DNA from: Microbacterium sp. 4R-513
GTDB lineage: Bacteria; Actinomycetota; Actinomycetes; Actinomycetales; Microbacteriaceae
Reading direction: 5' to 3'
Assembly (NCBI RefSeq): GCF_011046485.1
Contig: NZ_CP049256.1
Location: 1,860,001-1,924,000, forward strand
Length of the DNA stretch: 64,000 nucleotides
Positions 1 through 7,493 of this stretch are shown piece by piece. The first letter of the stretch is position 1, and every line of letters starts with the position of its first letter. The notes beneath the pieces are model-generated. The model was not told the DNA's origin. It made no database searches and saw only the letters and a program-made list of their open reading frames with translations. The position numbers and the translations under genes were made by a program.

Positions 1-1629
1 GACACCGTTCAGAGTGTGTCGTGGCTCAACGAGGGCCAGACGGTACCGTTCACCCAGTCCGGTACGAACGTCACGGTCGATCTGACCAACGTCCAACGTG
101 ACCAGGTCGACACGATCATCAAGCTGGTCACCGACAATCCGGTGCGAAACTTCCCGCTGACGAACCTTGTGGCGACCGGCAGGCAGCTGACGGCCGGGAC
201 GCTGCAGATCGACGTCGAGGGTTACCGCACTTACCCGGCCCTGAAGGCGGCTCTGGCCGGACTGTCGTACAGCAGCAGCAGCCCCGGCGTCGCCACCGTA
301 TCGGCGAGTGGTGTCGTCACCGCCGGCGTGGACGGGACCGCCGTGATCACCGTCGACGGCACTTCGGATGGCGTCACGAAGACGACCACGCTCGATGTCA
401 AGGTGTCGGCGGGCAAGGTGTACGTCAAGGATTCGCTCATCGGGGCGGTACTGAAGGTCGAGGGTCGCGAGATGTACGGCGCGTTCTCCAGTCAGGATCC
501 GCACGACTATCGCCTCGAGGGGCGTGCTGCCAGGGGCGGTGCGATCAGCCTTGGAGCTGCTGATGTCGTCATGAAGGCCGGCATCGTCGACCTCGATGGC
601 GGCACGCCTACAACCCCCGTGTCGATCCAAGAGAGCGGCATCGTCACTTTCGCGGGTGGCCAGGTGGTTCCCGACCAGGTCGATGAGCCGACCCGTGTCG
701 CGGTCTGGGCCGAGGTCACGCTCGACGGCCAGACAGTCACGTCGAACAAGGTCTTCATGGACCTTCTGCCCAGTCGCAACGTCGCGGTCGATGCGACCGT
801 CACAGCAAGCGGCAGCACGGGGCCTTTCACTGCCGGCAAGGTCATCGACGGCAGGACCATAGGCGGCTCCGCCTTCGACAGCTCGAAGTGGTCGGTCGGC
901 GGATCAGGGGTGTCGTGGATCTCTTTCGCAATGAACCAGTCCGCGAATGTGCAGGACATCGAAGTGGTCTTCAACTCGAAGGATCAGAACTTCTACAACA
1001 CTCCGGAATCGATGGAGATCCAGACCAGCGTGGACGGCTCGACGTGGACCACGATCAAGACCGTCACGCCGCCGGCGCCGGGAACCGGGGCCTACTTCGG
1101 CTATGCCAACGCCTACAGCGTCGCACGGGTCACGCAGTATCTCCGACTCAACTTCCCGCTGGGCGGTAATGGAAGCTCGCCGATCGACCTTCAAGAGGTC
1201 AAGATCGACGCCGTGCTCGGATCGGTCCGAGTCAACGCCGCCACCGAGGCCACCGCAACCGCGTCCTCTTCGTTCAATGCCTCGTACGCCCCGGCGAAGG
1301 CAATCGACGACGTCGTCGGTGTCCACGGCAGCGGGGAGTGGGCGTCCAACGGCCAAGTCAATCCGTGGATCCAACTGACGTGGCCGTCGCCCAAGACGAT
1401 CGACAGCGTCGTCCTCTTCGACCGGCCCAACGGCTCGGACAACGTGCGAGCAGGAACTCTCTCCTTCAGCGACGGATCCAGCATCGACGTGACCGGCATC
1501 GACGATGGCGGGGCCGCCAAGGAGGTCACTTTCCCACCGAAGTCGGTGACATGGGTGAGGTTCACTGTCACGGGCGGTAGCGGGAGCAACAACGGTCTCT
1601 CCGAGATCCAAACCTGGCTCGCGCCTTAG
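1..1629 (+). CDS. Secreted multidomain protein with Ig-like and two discoidin-like domains (C-terminal part)
   Basis: The reading frame is open from the first base, so the true start lies upstream; 542 residues are visible. Around residues 80-135 there is a bacterial Ig-like (Big) domain, with alternating beta strands and a GVATVSASGVVTAG stretch typical of that fold. Two F5/8 type C (discoidin, CBM32-like) modules follow, at roughly residues 258-405 (start NVAVDATVTASGS) and 407-540 (start VRVNAATEATATASS). Both carry the usual early A-x-A-S-x-S and late WVRF or YLRL features. Such modules bind sugars at the C-terminal end of large extracellular glycoside hydrolases, so the missing part is probably a catalytic domain, whose family cannot be told. 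No sortase signal or membrane anchor is visible at the C-terminus. Confidence 0.8.
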   Translation, partial: DTVQSVSWLNEGQTVPFTQSGTNVTVDLTNVQRDQVDTIIKLVTDNPVRNFPLTNLVATGRQLTAGTLQIDVEGYRTYPALKAALAGLSYSSSSPGVATVSASGVVTAGVDGTAVITVDGTSDGVTKTTTLDVKVSAGKVYVKDSLIGAVLKVEGREMYGAFSSQDPHDYRLEGRAARGGAISLGAADVVMKAGIVDLDGGTPTTPVSIQESGIVTFAGGQVVPDQVDEPTRVAVWAEVTLDGQTVTSNKVFMDLLPSRNVAVDATVTASGSTGPFTAGKVIDGRTIGGSAFDSSKWSVGGSGVSWISFAMNQSANVQDIEVVFNSKDQNFYNTPESMEIQTSVDGSTWTTIKTVTPPAPGTGAYFGYANAYSVARVTQYLRLNFPLGGNGSSPIDLQEVKIDAVLGSVRVNAATEATATASSSFNASYAPAKAIDDVVGVHGSGEWASNGQVNPWIQLTWPSPKTIDSVVLFDRPNGSDNVRAGTLSFSDGSSIDVTGIDDGGAAKEVTFPPKSVTWVRFTVTGGSGSNNGLSEIQTWLAP

Positions 1630-2598
1630 ACGTCCCGCACTAGCCTGGCTCGGCGAACCGTGCGAGTCGTGGGAGAAGAGCCACGGGCACCTTCCATATT
1701 GCTGATCGACTGCTTGAGGGGGACGGCGGTTCGCCAGTCGGTTCTTCCTGTCGGGCACCGTCGTGTGCGAGACGCCGAAATGGCACAGGCGGTGGTGGGA
1801 GCAGCAGATCAGGCTGCCGTCCGGACTGGCTGTGCCGCGGGTGACCTGAGCTCCTAGGGGACGTTGGCTCCTCGAGCTCACGGCAGAAGGAGTGAACCAC
1901 CGGCTTTCGAGCAGTGTGACAAGGAGACTCCGAGTGACTGATCCAAGTAAGTCGGGCGCCGGAAGCGGACGGACAACGCTATCTGGGGGTGTTGACTACT
2001 TTGCTAGCTACCTGCTCACCATGCGACATGACGCGACCGGCGGATCAGGCTTCGACAACAAAGGCTTCGATCACGGATTCCGGCGGCCCGTGCTATAACG
2101 CTGACGGCGCCGGGGGTGTCATCGTCGCAGGCATCGTGGAGGGTCACAATGACCTTCCCCCGCTATTACTGCACCCAGCTGACGGGAGTCTTGGGTTGGG
2201 CCCGCGACGCAGAACTCGGCTAGCGACGTGGTCACGGCTTGTCGCCTACGCCGCGATGGTGTGCGGCACGACGGGCGGCTGTGCCGGGCAGCGTGCACAG
2301 CAGAGCCCGCAGATCCGCCGGCCCGGCGCGCCAGTCTCCCGCCTCGCCCGCTCCTTGATGCGCGCAGTTGTGGAGGCGTTCGGTCGGCCGCTCTGTCGTG
2401 ACTGATGCGGGTCCTGGTGGGGCGTCCGCGAAGCCGTCAACTCCTTCCGTTGAGCGCTTGAATGCCGCCCGCGACCCGTAAGCCGCGAACTACATTGTGT
2501 GTACTCAGCGTGTACCGAGCCCCTTGAGAATGCCGTGTTTCTAGTGCGCCGGAAGTGCAGGAGCGCGCGAGATAGCCTGTGGTCGGTGAAGAGCGACC
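1630..2598. other. Stretch of about 1 kb with no supported gene
   Basis: I find no reading frame here with protein-like composition, a believable ribosome binding site and a recognisable family. The short open frames are basic or of low complexity and look like chance frames in GC-rich DNA. The stretch lies between the discoidin-domain gene and a tRNA-Ser fragment, so it may be the decayed end of an integrated element. Confidence 0.5.
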
Positions 2599-2656
2599 CT
2601 GCTAAGGTGGAGTCCCCTTGCGGGGACCGACGGTTCAAATCCCTCCGTCTCTGCCA
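2599..2656 (+). tRNA. 3' half of a tRNA-Ser(GCU), probable attachment-site scar
   Basis: The segment starts with a seven-base anticodon loop CTGCTAA holding anticodon GCT (2601-2603). It continues with the 3' anticodon stem GGTGG, a long class-II variable arm built from GTCCCC and GGGGAC around TTGC, a T-arm with loop TTCAAAT, a CGTCTCT acceptor strand and CCA (2654-2656). These are hallmarks of tRNA-Ser. The bases upstream do not provide the matching 5' acceptor strand (AGAGACG) or a D-arm, and the T-stem has one mismatch. It is therefore a partial gene. Integrases often recombine between the anticodon loop and the 3' end, so this is most likely an att remnant. In this orientation the displaced copy would mark the right end of an element lying to the left. 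Confidence 0.65.
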
Positions 2657-2712
2657 AGAAATCCCTGATCGAGTCTCCTTTCGTGGCGAGTCGATCCGGT
2701 GCGATGAGCCGC

Positions 2713-3643
2713 TCACTTACTCTCGCTCGCGGGAGGCAGTCCGGCGTCGCCGAGGGACTGAGCCGCGCGGACTGCGGCCTGCCGCAGCCACTTGTGGCCG
2801 GGGTCTCGCTCGTGCACGGGATGCCACCACAGCGCTTCCACCAGCAACCCCAGTTCGAAGGGGGCCTCGACAACGGCGACGGCGGGCGTGTCTGCCGCCA
2901 GTCGCGCGACGCGCTCGGGCATCAGGCCGATTCGCTCACTGCCGGCGACCAGGTGGGGTACCGCCAGGAAGTCCTCGGTGCTGACAGCGGCGCGCGGCTC
3001 GACCCCCGCCTGACGCACCCGGTGCAGCGCCGAAAGGACCGGCATCCGCGGGTGGTACGGCGTGACCCACGGACGCTCACCCATCTCGGCGAGAGAGAGC
3101 AACCCGGAGTCGACCGTCCCCGCCGCGACGACGCAGACCCACCTGTCCCGGTACAGGTCCAGGCTCGGAGCATCGGCGAGGATGCCTTGGGGCAGCACGA
3201 GCGCGTCGACGTCGCGCAGCCACTCCAGCCCTGGGACGATCATCCGCGCAGTGCTGTGCTCGAACCGCAGGCGCACACCGGGCGCCTCGGTCTCGACGAG
3301 CTCCGCCAGTGCGCGGCCCAGGATGGGCAGTTGCGCGTCGGACATGACGAGGGTGAACTGCCGCTGCGCCTCCGCAGGAATGAACCGGGGCCGGGTATCG
3401 AAGACGCGATCCGTCCACGACAGGGCTTGGCCCGTCGACTCGAGGAGCTCTTCCGCGAGGGGGGGTGAGTCGGTACGCGTTGCCCGTGCGGGTGAGCAGC
3501 TCGTCGCCGAAGTGCCGGCGCAGCCGGGCGAGAGCCGTGCTCAGAGTCGGCTGACTGAGGCCCAGCCGCACCGCCGCGCGACTCACGCTCCGCTCTTCGA
3601 GCAGCGCGTTCAGTGAGGTCAGCAGGTTCAGATCTACGCCCAT
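2713..3643 (-). pseudogene. LysR-family transcriptional regulator, frameshifted
   Basis: The N-terminal frame starts at 3643 with an AGGGTGAG ribosome site 6 bases upstream. It encodes a LysR winged helix (NLLTSLNALLEERSVSRAA, then LGLSQPTLSTALARLRRHFG) up to the conserved YRLTP. The continuation, with the effector-binding domain (FTLVMSDAQLPILGRALAEL onwards), is in another frame. The break is at a seven-base run (G on the plus strand, 3459-3465); removing one base restores RLTPLAEELLES and a regulator of normal length. It is divergent from the monooxygenase at 3775 and probably controlled that gene and itself through the palindrome at 3655-3679. This may be a true mutation or a homopolymer sequencing error. 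Confidence 0.8.
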
Positions 3644-3654
3644 GCGCTCACCCT

Positions 3655-3679
3655 TCGCTATTGGCTCAGCCAATAGCGA
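3655..3679. promoter_or_regulatory. Perfect 25-bp palindrome, likely LysR operator
   Basis: Twelve bases (TCGCTATTGGCT) are followed by a central C at 3667 and their exact reverse complement. The site lies 11 bp upstream of the LysR start and about 95 bp before the divergent monooxygenase. It contains the interrupted T-N11-A type symmetry usual for LysR boxes, so it is the natural binding site of the neighbouring regulator. Confidence 0.65.
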
Positions 3680-3774
3680 CCATAGTCATCTTCGGCTTCC
3701 CCGATAGCCGACTGCGCTCGAAGATCAGATGAAGTGGCCCCGACCGACCGCTCTGGAAGACGAAGGAGTCGACG

Positions 3775-4983
3775 ATGTCGTCGTTTCATGTGCTGATCGC
3801 CGGGGGAGGAATCGGCGGTCTATGTCTCGCGCAGGGTCTGAAGAGGGCGGGCATCAGCTGCGCTGTGTACGAGGCCGCGGCCGAAATCGTGCATTCCGGA
3901 TACCGGCTGCACATGAATGCGCTGGGCGGCGAGGCGCTCCGCGCGTGCCTCCCGGACAACCTCTACGAGCTGTACCTGCAGACGTCGCGGCGCACCCCCG
4001 AACGAGAGATGTCGGTGATGCTCGACATCCACGGCGGCGAGATCTGGACAAGGCCGCACATCGGCCCTCCCAACGAGGGCCCGCGCCCTCACACGGCCGT
4101 CAACCGCCGAACCCTTCGACAGATCCTGGCGACAGGTCTCGACGACGTCCTGCACTTCGGCCAGACCGCAGTCGAATACGAAGCAGACGACGACGAGGTT
4201 CGGCTGCTCCTGGACGACGGCTCGTCCGCGGTCGGCGACGTCTTGGTCGGTGCTGACGGCATCCATTCCGTCATCCGGTCACAGCTGCTGCCCGAGGTCG
4301 ACGTCATCGACACGGGAATGCGGGGAATGTGGTCGATCGCTCCACTGACCGACGATCTCGCGGAGGTGATGCCGGCGGCTCTCTTCGATGGGTTCGCCAT
4401 CGTCACGCGGGGCGACGGCACGATCTCGGCGATCGGCGTCTACGACCCACGTCGCCCCATCGCGGAGGCTGTCGCCGACCTGGCTCCGGGAGCCGAGATC
4501 GGCCATGTCGACCCGTACGTGATGGTCACCTACGGATCCGACCTGGGCGCCGAGCGGGGCCCCGCCTTGCCCGACTTCGCCAACGACTCACCCGCGGAGC
4601 TCCACGACGCCATCCGTCGCGCGATGCAAGGCGCGCACCCGGGACTGGTCGAGCTCGTCGAGCGGATCGATGAGTCGACGATCTCGCCGAGCGCCATCCG
4701 CTACCTCGAGGTCGCCGATCCGTGGCCGCCGAGTCGCGTGACGCTTCTGGGCGACGCCATCCATGCCATGCCGCCCAGCTTCGGCGCCGGGGCCAACTCG
4801 GCCCTGCGCGACGCCGCCTGCCTTGTGCGCTCGCTCGAGGACGCCGTCCACGGGCGCAAGCCCCTGCTCGAGGCGATCAGTGAGTACGAGGGGCAGATGC
4901 GCGCCGAGGTGTTCCCGATCATGCGCGCGTCGGCGGACCCTGACGCCGTGCACAGTGACCACGTGCCGGACCTGGCCGGCTGA
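3775..4983 (+). CDS. FAD-dependent aromatic/class A monooxygenase
   Basis: This 402-residue protein has the three fingerprints of class A flavoprotein monooxygenases: the N-terminal dinucleotide fold (LIAGGGIGGLCLAQGLKRAG, residues 6-25), the middle GD motif (VLVGADGIHSVIR, about residue 155) and the C-terminal FAD ribityl motif (LLGDAIHAMPPSFGAGANSA, about residue 325). Members hydroxylate aromatic or polyketide substrates with NAD(P)H and oxygen; some inactivate tetracyclines or rifampicin. The substrate here cannot be told. A GAAGGAG site lies 6 bases before the ATG. The divergent LysR gene and the hydrolase just downstream suggest a small degradation or detoxification unit that oxidises a ring compound and then hydrolyses the product. 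Confidence 0.85.
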   Translation: MSSFHVLIAGGGIGGLCLAQGLKRAGISCAVYEAAAEIVHSGYRLHMNALGGEALRACLPDNLYELYLQTSRRTPEREMSVMLDIHGGEIWTRPHIGPPNEGPRPHTAVNRRTLRQILATGLDDVLHFGQTAVEYEADDDEVRLLLDDGSSAVGDVLVGADGIHSVIRSQLLPEVDVIDTGMRGMWSIAPLTDDLAEVMPAALFDGFAIVTRGDGTISAIGVYDPRRPIAEAVADLAPGAEIGHVDPYVMVTYGSDLGAERGPALPDFANDSPAELHDAIRRAMQGAHPGLVELVERIDESTISPSAIRYLEVADPWPPSRVTLLGDAIHAMPPSFGAGANSALRDAACLVRSLEDAVHGRKPLLEAISEYEGQMRAEVFPIMRASADPDAVHSDHVPDLAG

Positions 4984-5005
4984 TCGCGGCGACGGGGAAG
5001 AGAGC

Positions 5006-5899
5006 ATGCACAGCGAACAAGATGTCGAATTCCTGGTTGAGCGTGTCACGTTGCGGGGACGGCTCTTCCTCCCCGTGGATGCCGAGTCGCCTCCGCCCGT
5101 CGTCATCCTCCAGGGCGGACTCGGCGGGCCCGCCGAGTCGAACTGGCCGATGGCGCCGGCGTTCGCCGCCCAGGGCCTCGCCTGTCTCTCGTACGACCAC
5201 CGGTCCACCGGCTACAGCGACGGTGAGCCCCGCCAGGAGTTCGACCCGTGGCAGCAGTGCCGGGATCTGCGGGATGTCATCACCCACCTGACCCTGCGAG
5301 ATGACGTCGACGCGGATCGGCTCGGGCTCTGGGGCGTCAGCATCGGCGGGGCCAATTCGATGTTCACCGCTGCGATGGATCGTCGCGTGGGCGCCGTGGT
5401 GAGCATCATCCCGCCCGTGAGCGGCTGGAGTGCGCGACAGCTGCAGCCCGAGGCGACCCTCGCGGAACTGGAAGCGCTCATCCCGATCGATCGGCGGAAC
5501 CGGCTGCGCGGCGAACCGGCCGCCACCATCCGCCTGCACGGAACTCCGGAGCCTGGCCGACCAGTCATGTTCAGCGATCAGGAAGGGCTGGAGTTCGTGG
5601 AGAAGATGATCCACGGGCTGCCCAGCTTCCGCAACGAGATCACGATCTCGACACTGGACCGCATCTTCGAGATGGAGGTCACCGCGTACGCCGAGCGAAT
5701 CACGGCCCCTCTCCTGATGATGCTGGCCTCCGAAGACACGGTCGCGCCGGTCGAGGAAGCGCGCGAGATGTATTCGCGCATCCCCGAGCCGAAGAAGCTG
5801 ATCGAGTACGGCGGTCAGCATTACGAGATCCTCTTCCAGCACTTTCCGGAAATCGTGGAGCGCAGCACCCGCTGGCTGGCCGAGACCCTGGCGAACTGA
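5006..5899 (+). CDS. Alpha/beta hydrolase, dienelactone-hydrolase-like
   Basis: The protein is 297 residues long. The nucleophile elbow is GVSIGGANS (Ser near residue 115), the acid is probably the Asp of LASEDTVAP and the base the His of GGQHYEIL close to the end. The N-terminal strand and oxyanion loop (VVILQGGLGGP) are typical of X-Pro-dipeptidyl-peptidase/DLH-like hydrolases. The ATG at 5006 follows GGGGAAGAGA and lies 22 bp after the monooxygenase stop, so the two are probably co-transcribed. It would cleave an ester, lactone or C-C bond in the oxidised product; this role is inferred from position only. Confidence 0.8.
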   Translation: MHSEQDVEFLVERVTLRGRLFLPVDAESPPPVVILQGGLGGPAESNWPMAPAFAAQGLACLSYDHRSTGYSDGEPRQEFDPWQQCRDLRDVITHLTLRDDVDADRLGLWGVSIGGANSMFTAAMDRRVGAVVSIIPPVSGWSARQLQPEATLAELEALIPIDRRNRLRGEPAATIRLHGTPEPGRPVMFSDQEGLEFVEKMIHGLPSFRNEITISTLDRIFEMEVTAYAERITAPLLMMLASEDTVAPVEEAREMYSRIPEPKKLIEYGGQHYEILFQHFPEIVERSTRWLAETLAN

Positions 5900-6045
5900 A
5901 AGACCAGTGCGCGGTAGGGCGCATCGCCGCGCCCGGCCCCCGCGGAGCGGACGCGGTGGCCAGTTCCTGAAGGCACCATCGACGCCGGCATTGCGCCGCA
6001 TAAGCACTGCGGATGCCGGACTCGAAGCGATCGTGCGAACCTTGA

Positions 6046-6057
6046 TGAAACGTTCAA
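6046..6057. promoter_or_regulatory. Possible operator before the sugar-binding protein gene
   Basis: An imperfect inverted repeat, TGAA-ACG-TTCA, sits about 45 bp before the start of the binding-protein gene in otherwise GC-rich DNA. It resembles half-sites of LacI-family operators. No regulator gene lies next to it, so the assignment is weak. Confidence 0.3.
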
Positions 6058-6102
6058 ATTGACCTGAGCTGCTGGCTCGATGACGTCACGAAGGAGTGAA
6101 CG

Positions 6103-7401
6103 ATGTCACATCACACACCACCCCCGGGCACACGCTGGTCGCTTCTCGCGCCGGTGCTGATCGGGGCGCTGCTCCTTGCCGGATGCACCGCAGGCGGTGG
6201 CGGGACAGGAGGCGCGACCCAGGGCGGCGACGCGTCGAGCGGGTTCTCCATCATGGTCGCGCAGTCCAACGACGCCGACGACTACTGGGCGAAGTTCGCA
6301 GAGCAGTACACCGAGGAGACCGGCGTCCCTGTCGAGGTGATCCCTTACCCGGGCGATGGCTACAACACCCAGGTGACGACTCAGCTTCAGGCGGGCAACG
6401 CCGCGGACATGATGATCCTGTCGCCGGGGACCGGGCAGGCGATCTCGGTCGTCACTCTGGCCGAGGCCGGGTTCCTCGAGCCGCTCGACGACACATCGGC
6501 GGCCGTCATCCCCGAGGGAACCGAGTCGCTGTACGAGGCGGACGGCGAGATCTACGCTCAGCCGGCAGCCCTGAACCCCACGGGCTTCATCTACAACGCC
6601 GCTGGAGCGGCAGAGGTGGGCATCGACGACTACCCCGCCTCCTATGACGACATGCTGGAAGCGTGCGGCGCCGCTCGCGACGGGGGCAAGTCGTTCAACG
6701 TCCTGGCCGGCTCGGCACCGCCCAATAACGGCCTGCTCGCCATGGTCATCTCTGCAACGCAGGTCTACGGGCCCGAGCCCGACTGGAACGAGCAGCGAGC
6801 GGCAGGCGAGGTCACCTTCGCGGACAGCAATTGGCGGGACGTTCTGGACACCATCGTCGAGATGAAAGAGAGTGGTTGCTTCCAGGACGGCGTAGAAGGA
6901 GGCACGTTCGACTCCATCACGCAGGGGATCGGCGGCCAGACGTCGCTGACGGCGAGCGTCCCCGGTTCGGCCGCGGCATCGATCGGGTCTGCGACGGGAC
7001 TGGACTTGACAGTGCAGGCGTTCCCGGCGGCGGATGGCAAGCAGCCGTACATCGTCGCCTCAGCGGGTTATGCCTGGGCGATCAACGCCGCTGCGGAGGA
7101 GGGAGCCAAGGCTGCAGCGCAGGAGTTCCTGGACTGGGCTGCCAAGCCCGAGCAGGCGCAGACGTTCGCGGACCTCTCCGGCCTCGTCGCGATCACGGGC
7201 GTGGACGCCGCCAACTTGGCGCCCGCCTACCAGCCTGTCGGCGACCTGCTCGAGCAGGGCGACTTCGTCGAAGCCCCTCTCGCGACATTCCCGAACCCCG
7301 GGGTGTACGACGCCCTCACCGTCGGCATCCAGGGTCTGCTGACCAGTCAGAAGACCGTCGACCAGGTGCTCGACGCGATGGACGCCGCCTGGGACGCGTG
7401 A
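6103..7401 (+). CDS. ABC sugar-transport substrate-binding lipoprotein
   Basis: A 432-residue family 1 extracellular solute-binding protein. The signal peptide ends in a lipobox (LLLAGC, Cys near residue 27), followed by a Gly/Thr-rich linker. The mature part has the usual features of CUT1 sugar-binding proteins, for example YTEETGVPVEVIPYPG, NAADMMILSPG and a C-terminal AAQEFLDWAAKPEQAQ block. A GAAGGAG site precedes the ATG. No permease gene lies beside it, which is odd for this family, so it must feed a permease encoded elsewhere or be a rearranged remnant of an importer operon. The GH78 gene downstream suggests a rhamnose-containing ligand. Confidence 0.85.
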   Translation: MSHHTPPPGTRWSLLAPVLIGALLLAGCTAGGGGTGGATQGGDASSGFSIMVAQSNDADDYWAKFAEQYTEETGVPVEVIPYPGDGYNTQVTTQLQAGNAADMMILSPGTGQAISVVTLAEAGFLEPLDDTSAAVIPEGTESLYEADGEIYAQPAALNPTGFIYNAAGAAEVGIDDYPASYDDMLEACGAARDGGKSFNVLAGSAPPNNGLLAMVISATQVYGPEPDWNEQRAAGEVTFADSNWRDVLDTIVEMKESGCFQDGVEGGTFDSITQGIGGQTSLTASVPGSAAASIGSATGLDLTVQAFPAADGKQPYIVASAGYAWAINAAAEEGAKAAAQEFLDWAAKPEQAQTFADLSGLVAITGVDAANLAPAYQPVGDLLEQGDFVEAPLATFPNPGVYDALTVGIQGLLTSQKTVDQVLDAMDAAWDA

Positions 7402-7416
7402 CGAACGACGAGGAAC

Positions 7417-7451
7417 GGATGCCGCTTCGGAGCTTTTCCGTGGCGGCATCC
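7417..7451 (+). terminator. Stem-loop between binding protein and rhamnosidase genes
   Basis: GGATGCCGC (7417-7425) pairs perfectly with GCGGCATCC (7443-7451). There is no U-tract, so it may attenuate or protect the upstream transcript rather than end it. GGATGCC-type words are common in this genome, which weakens the case. Confidence 0.35.
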
Positions 7452-7493
7452 GCCTCGCGGCAACGCGCCGACCGCACGGGAATGGGAAGTGTC

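Noticed and set aside
904..1881. Long antisense open frame across the discoidin-domain gene
   Set aside because: Basic, low-complexity composition and exact overlap with a clearly coding frame; a shadow of GC-rich codon usage.
1892..2098. Small rightward open frame of 68 codons
   Set aside because: Weak ribosome site, no known motif, and atypical composition.
2246..2716. Minus-strand open frame over the tRNA fragment
   Set aside because: It translates the complement of the tRNA-Ser fragment, a common source of false proteins in actinobacteria; it has no family or ribosome site.
7417..7451. Repeated GGATGCC/GGCATCC words as a dispersed repeat family
   Set aside because: The words occur all over the window, within and between genes, and look like general codon and word bias rather than a mobile repeat.
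6831..7493. Upstream extension of the GH78 frame into the binding-protein gene
   Set aside because: The extra part is the shifted frame of the lipoprotein gene; the beta domain starts after 7494.
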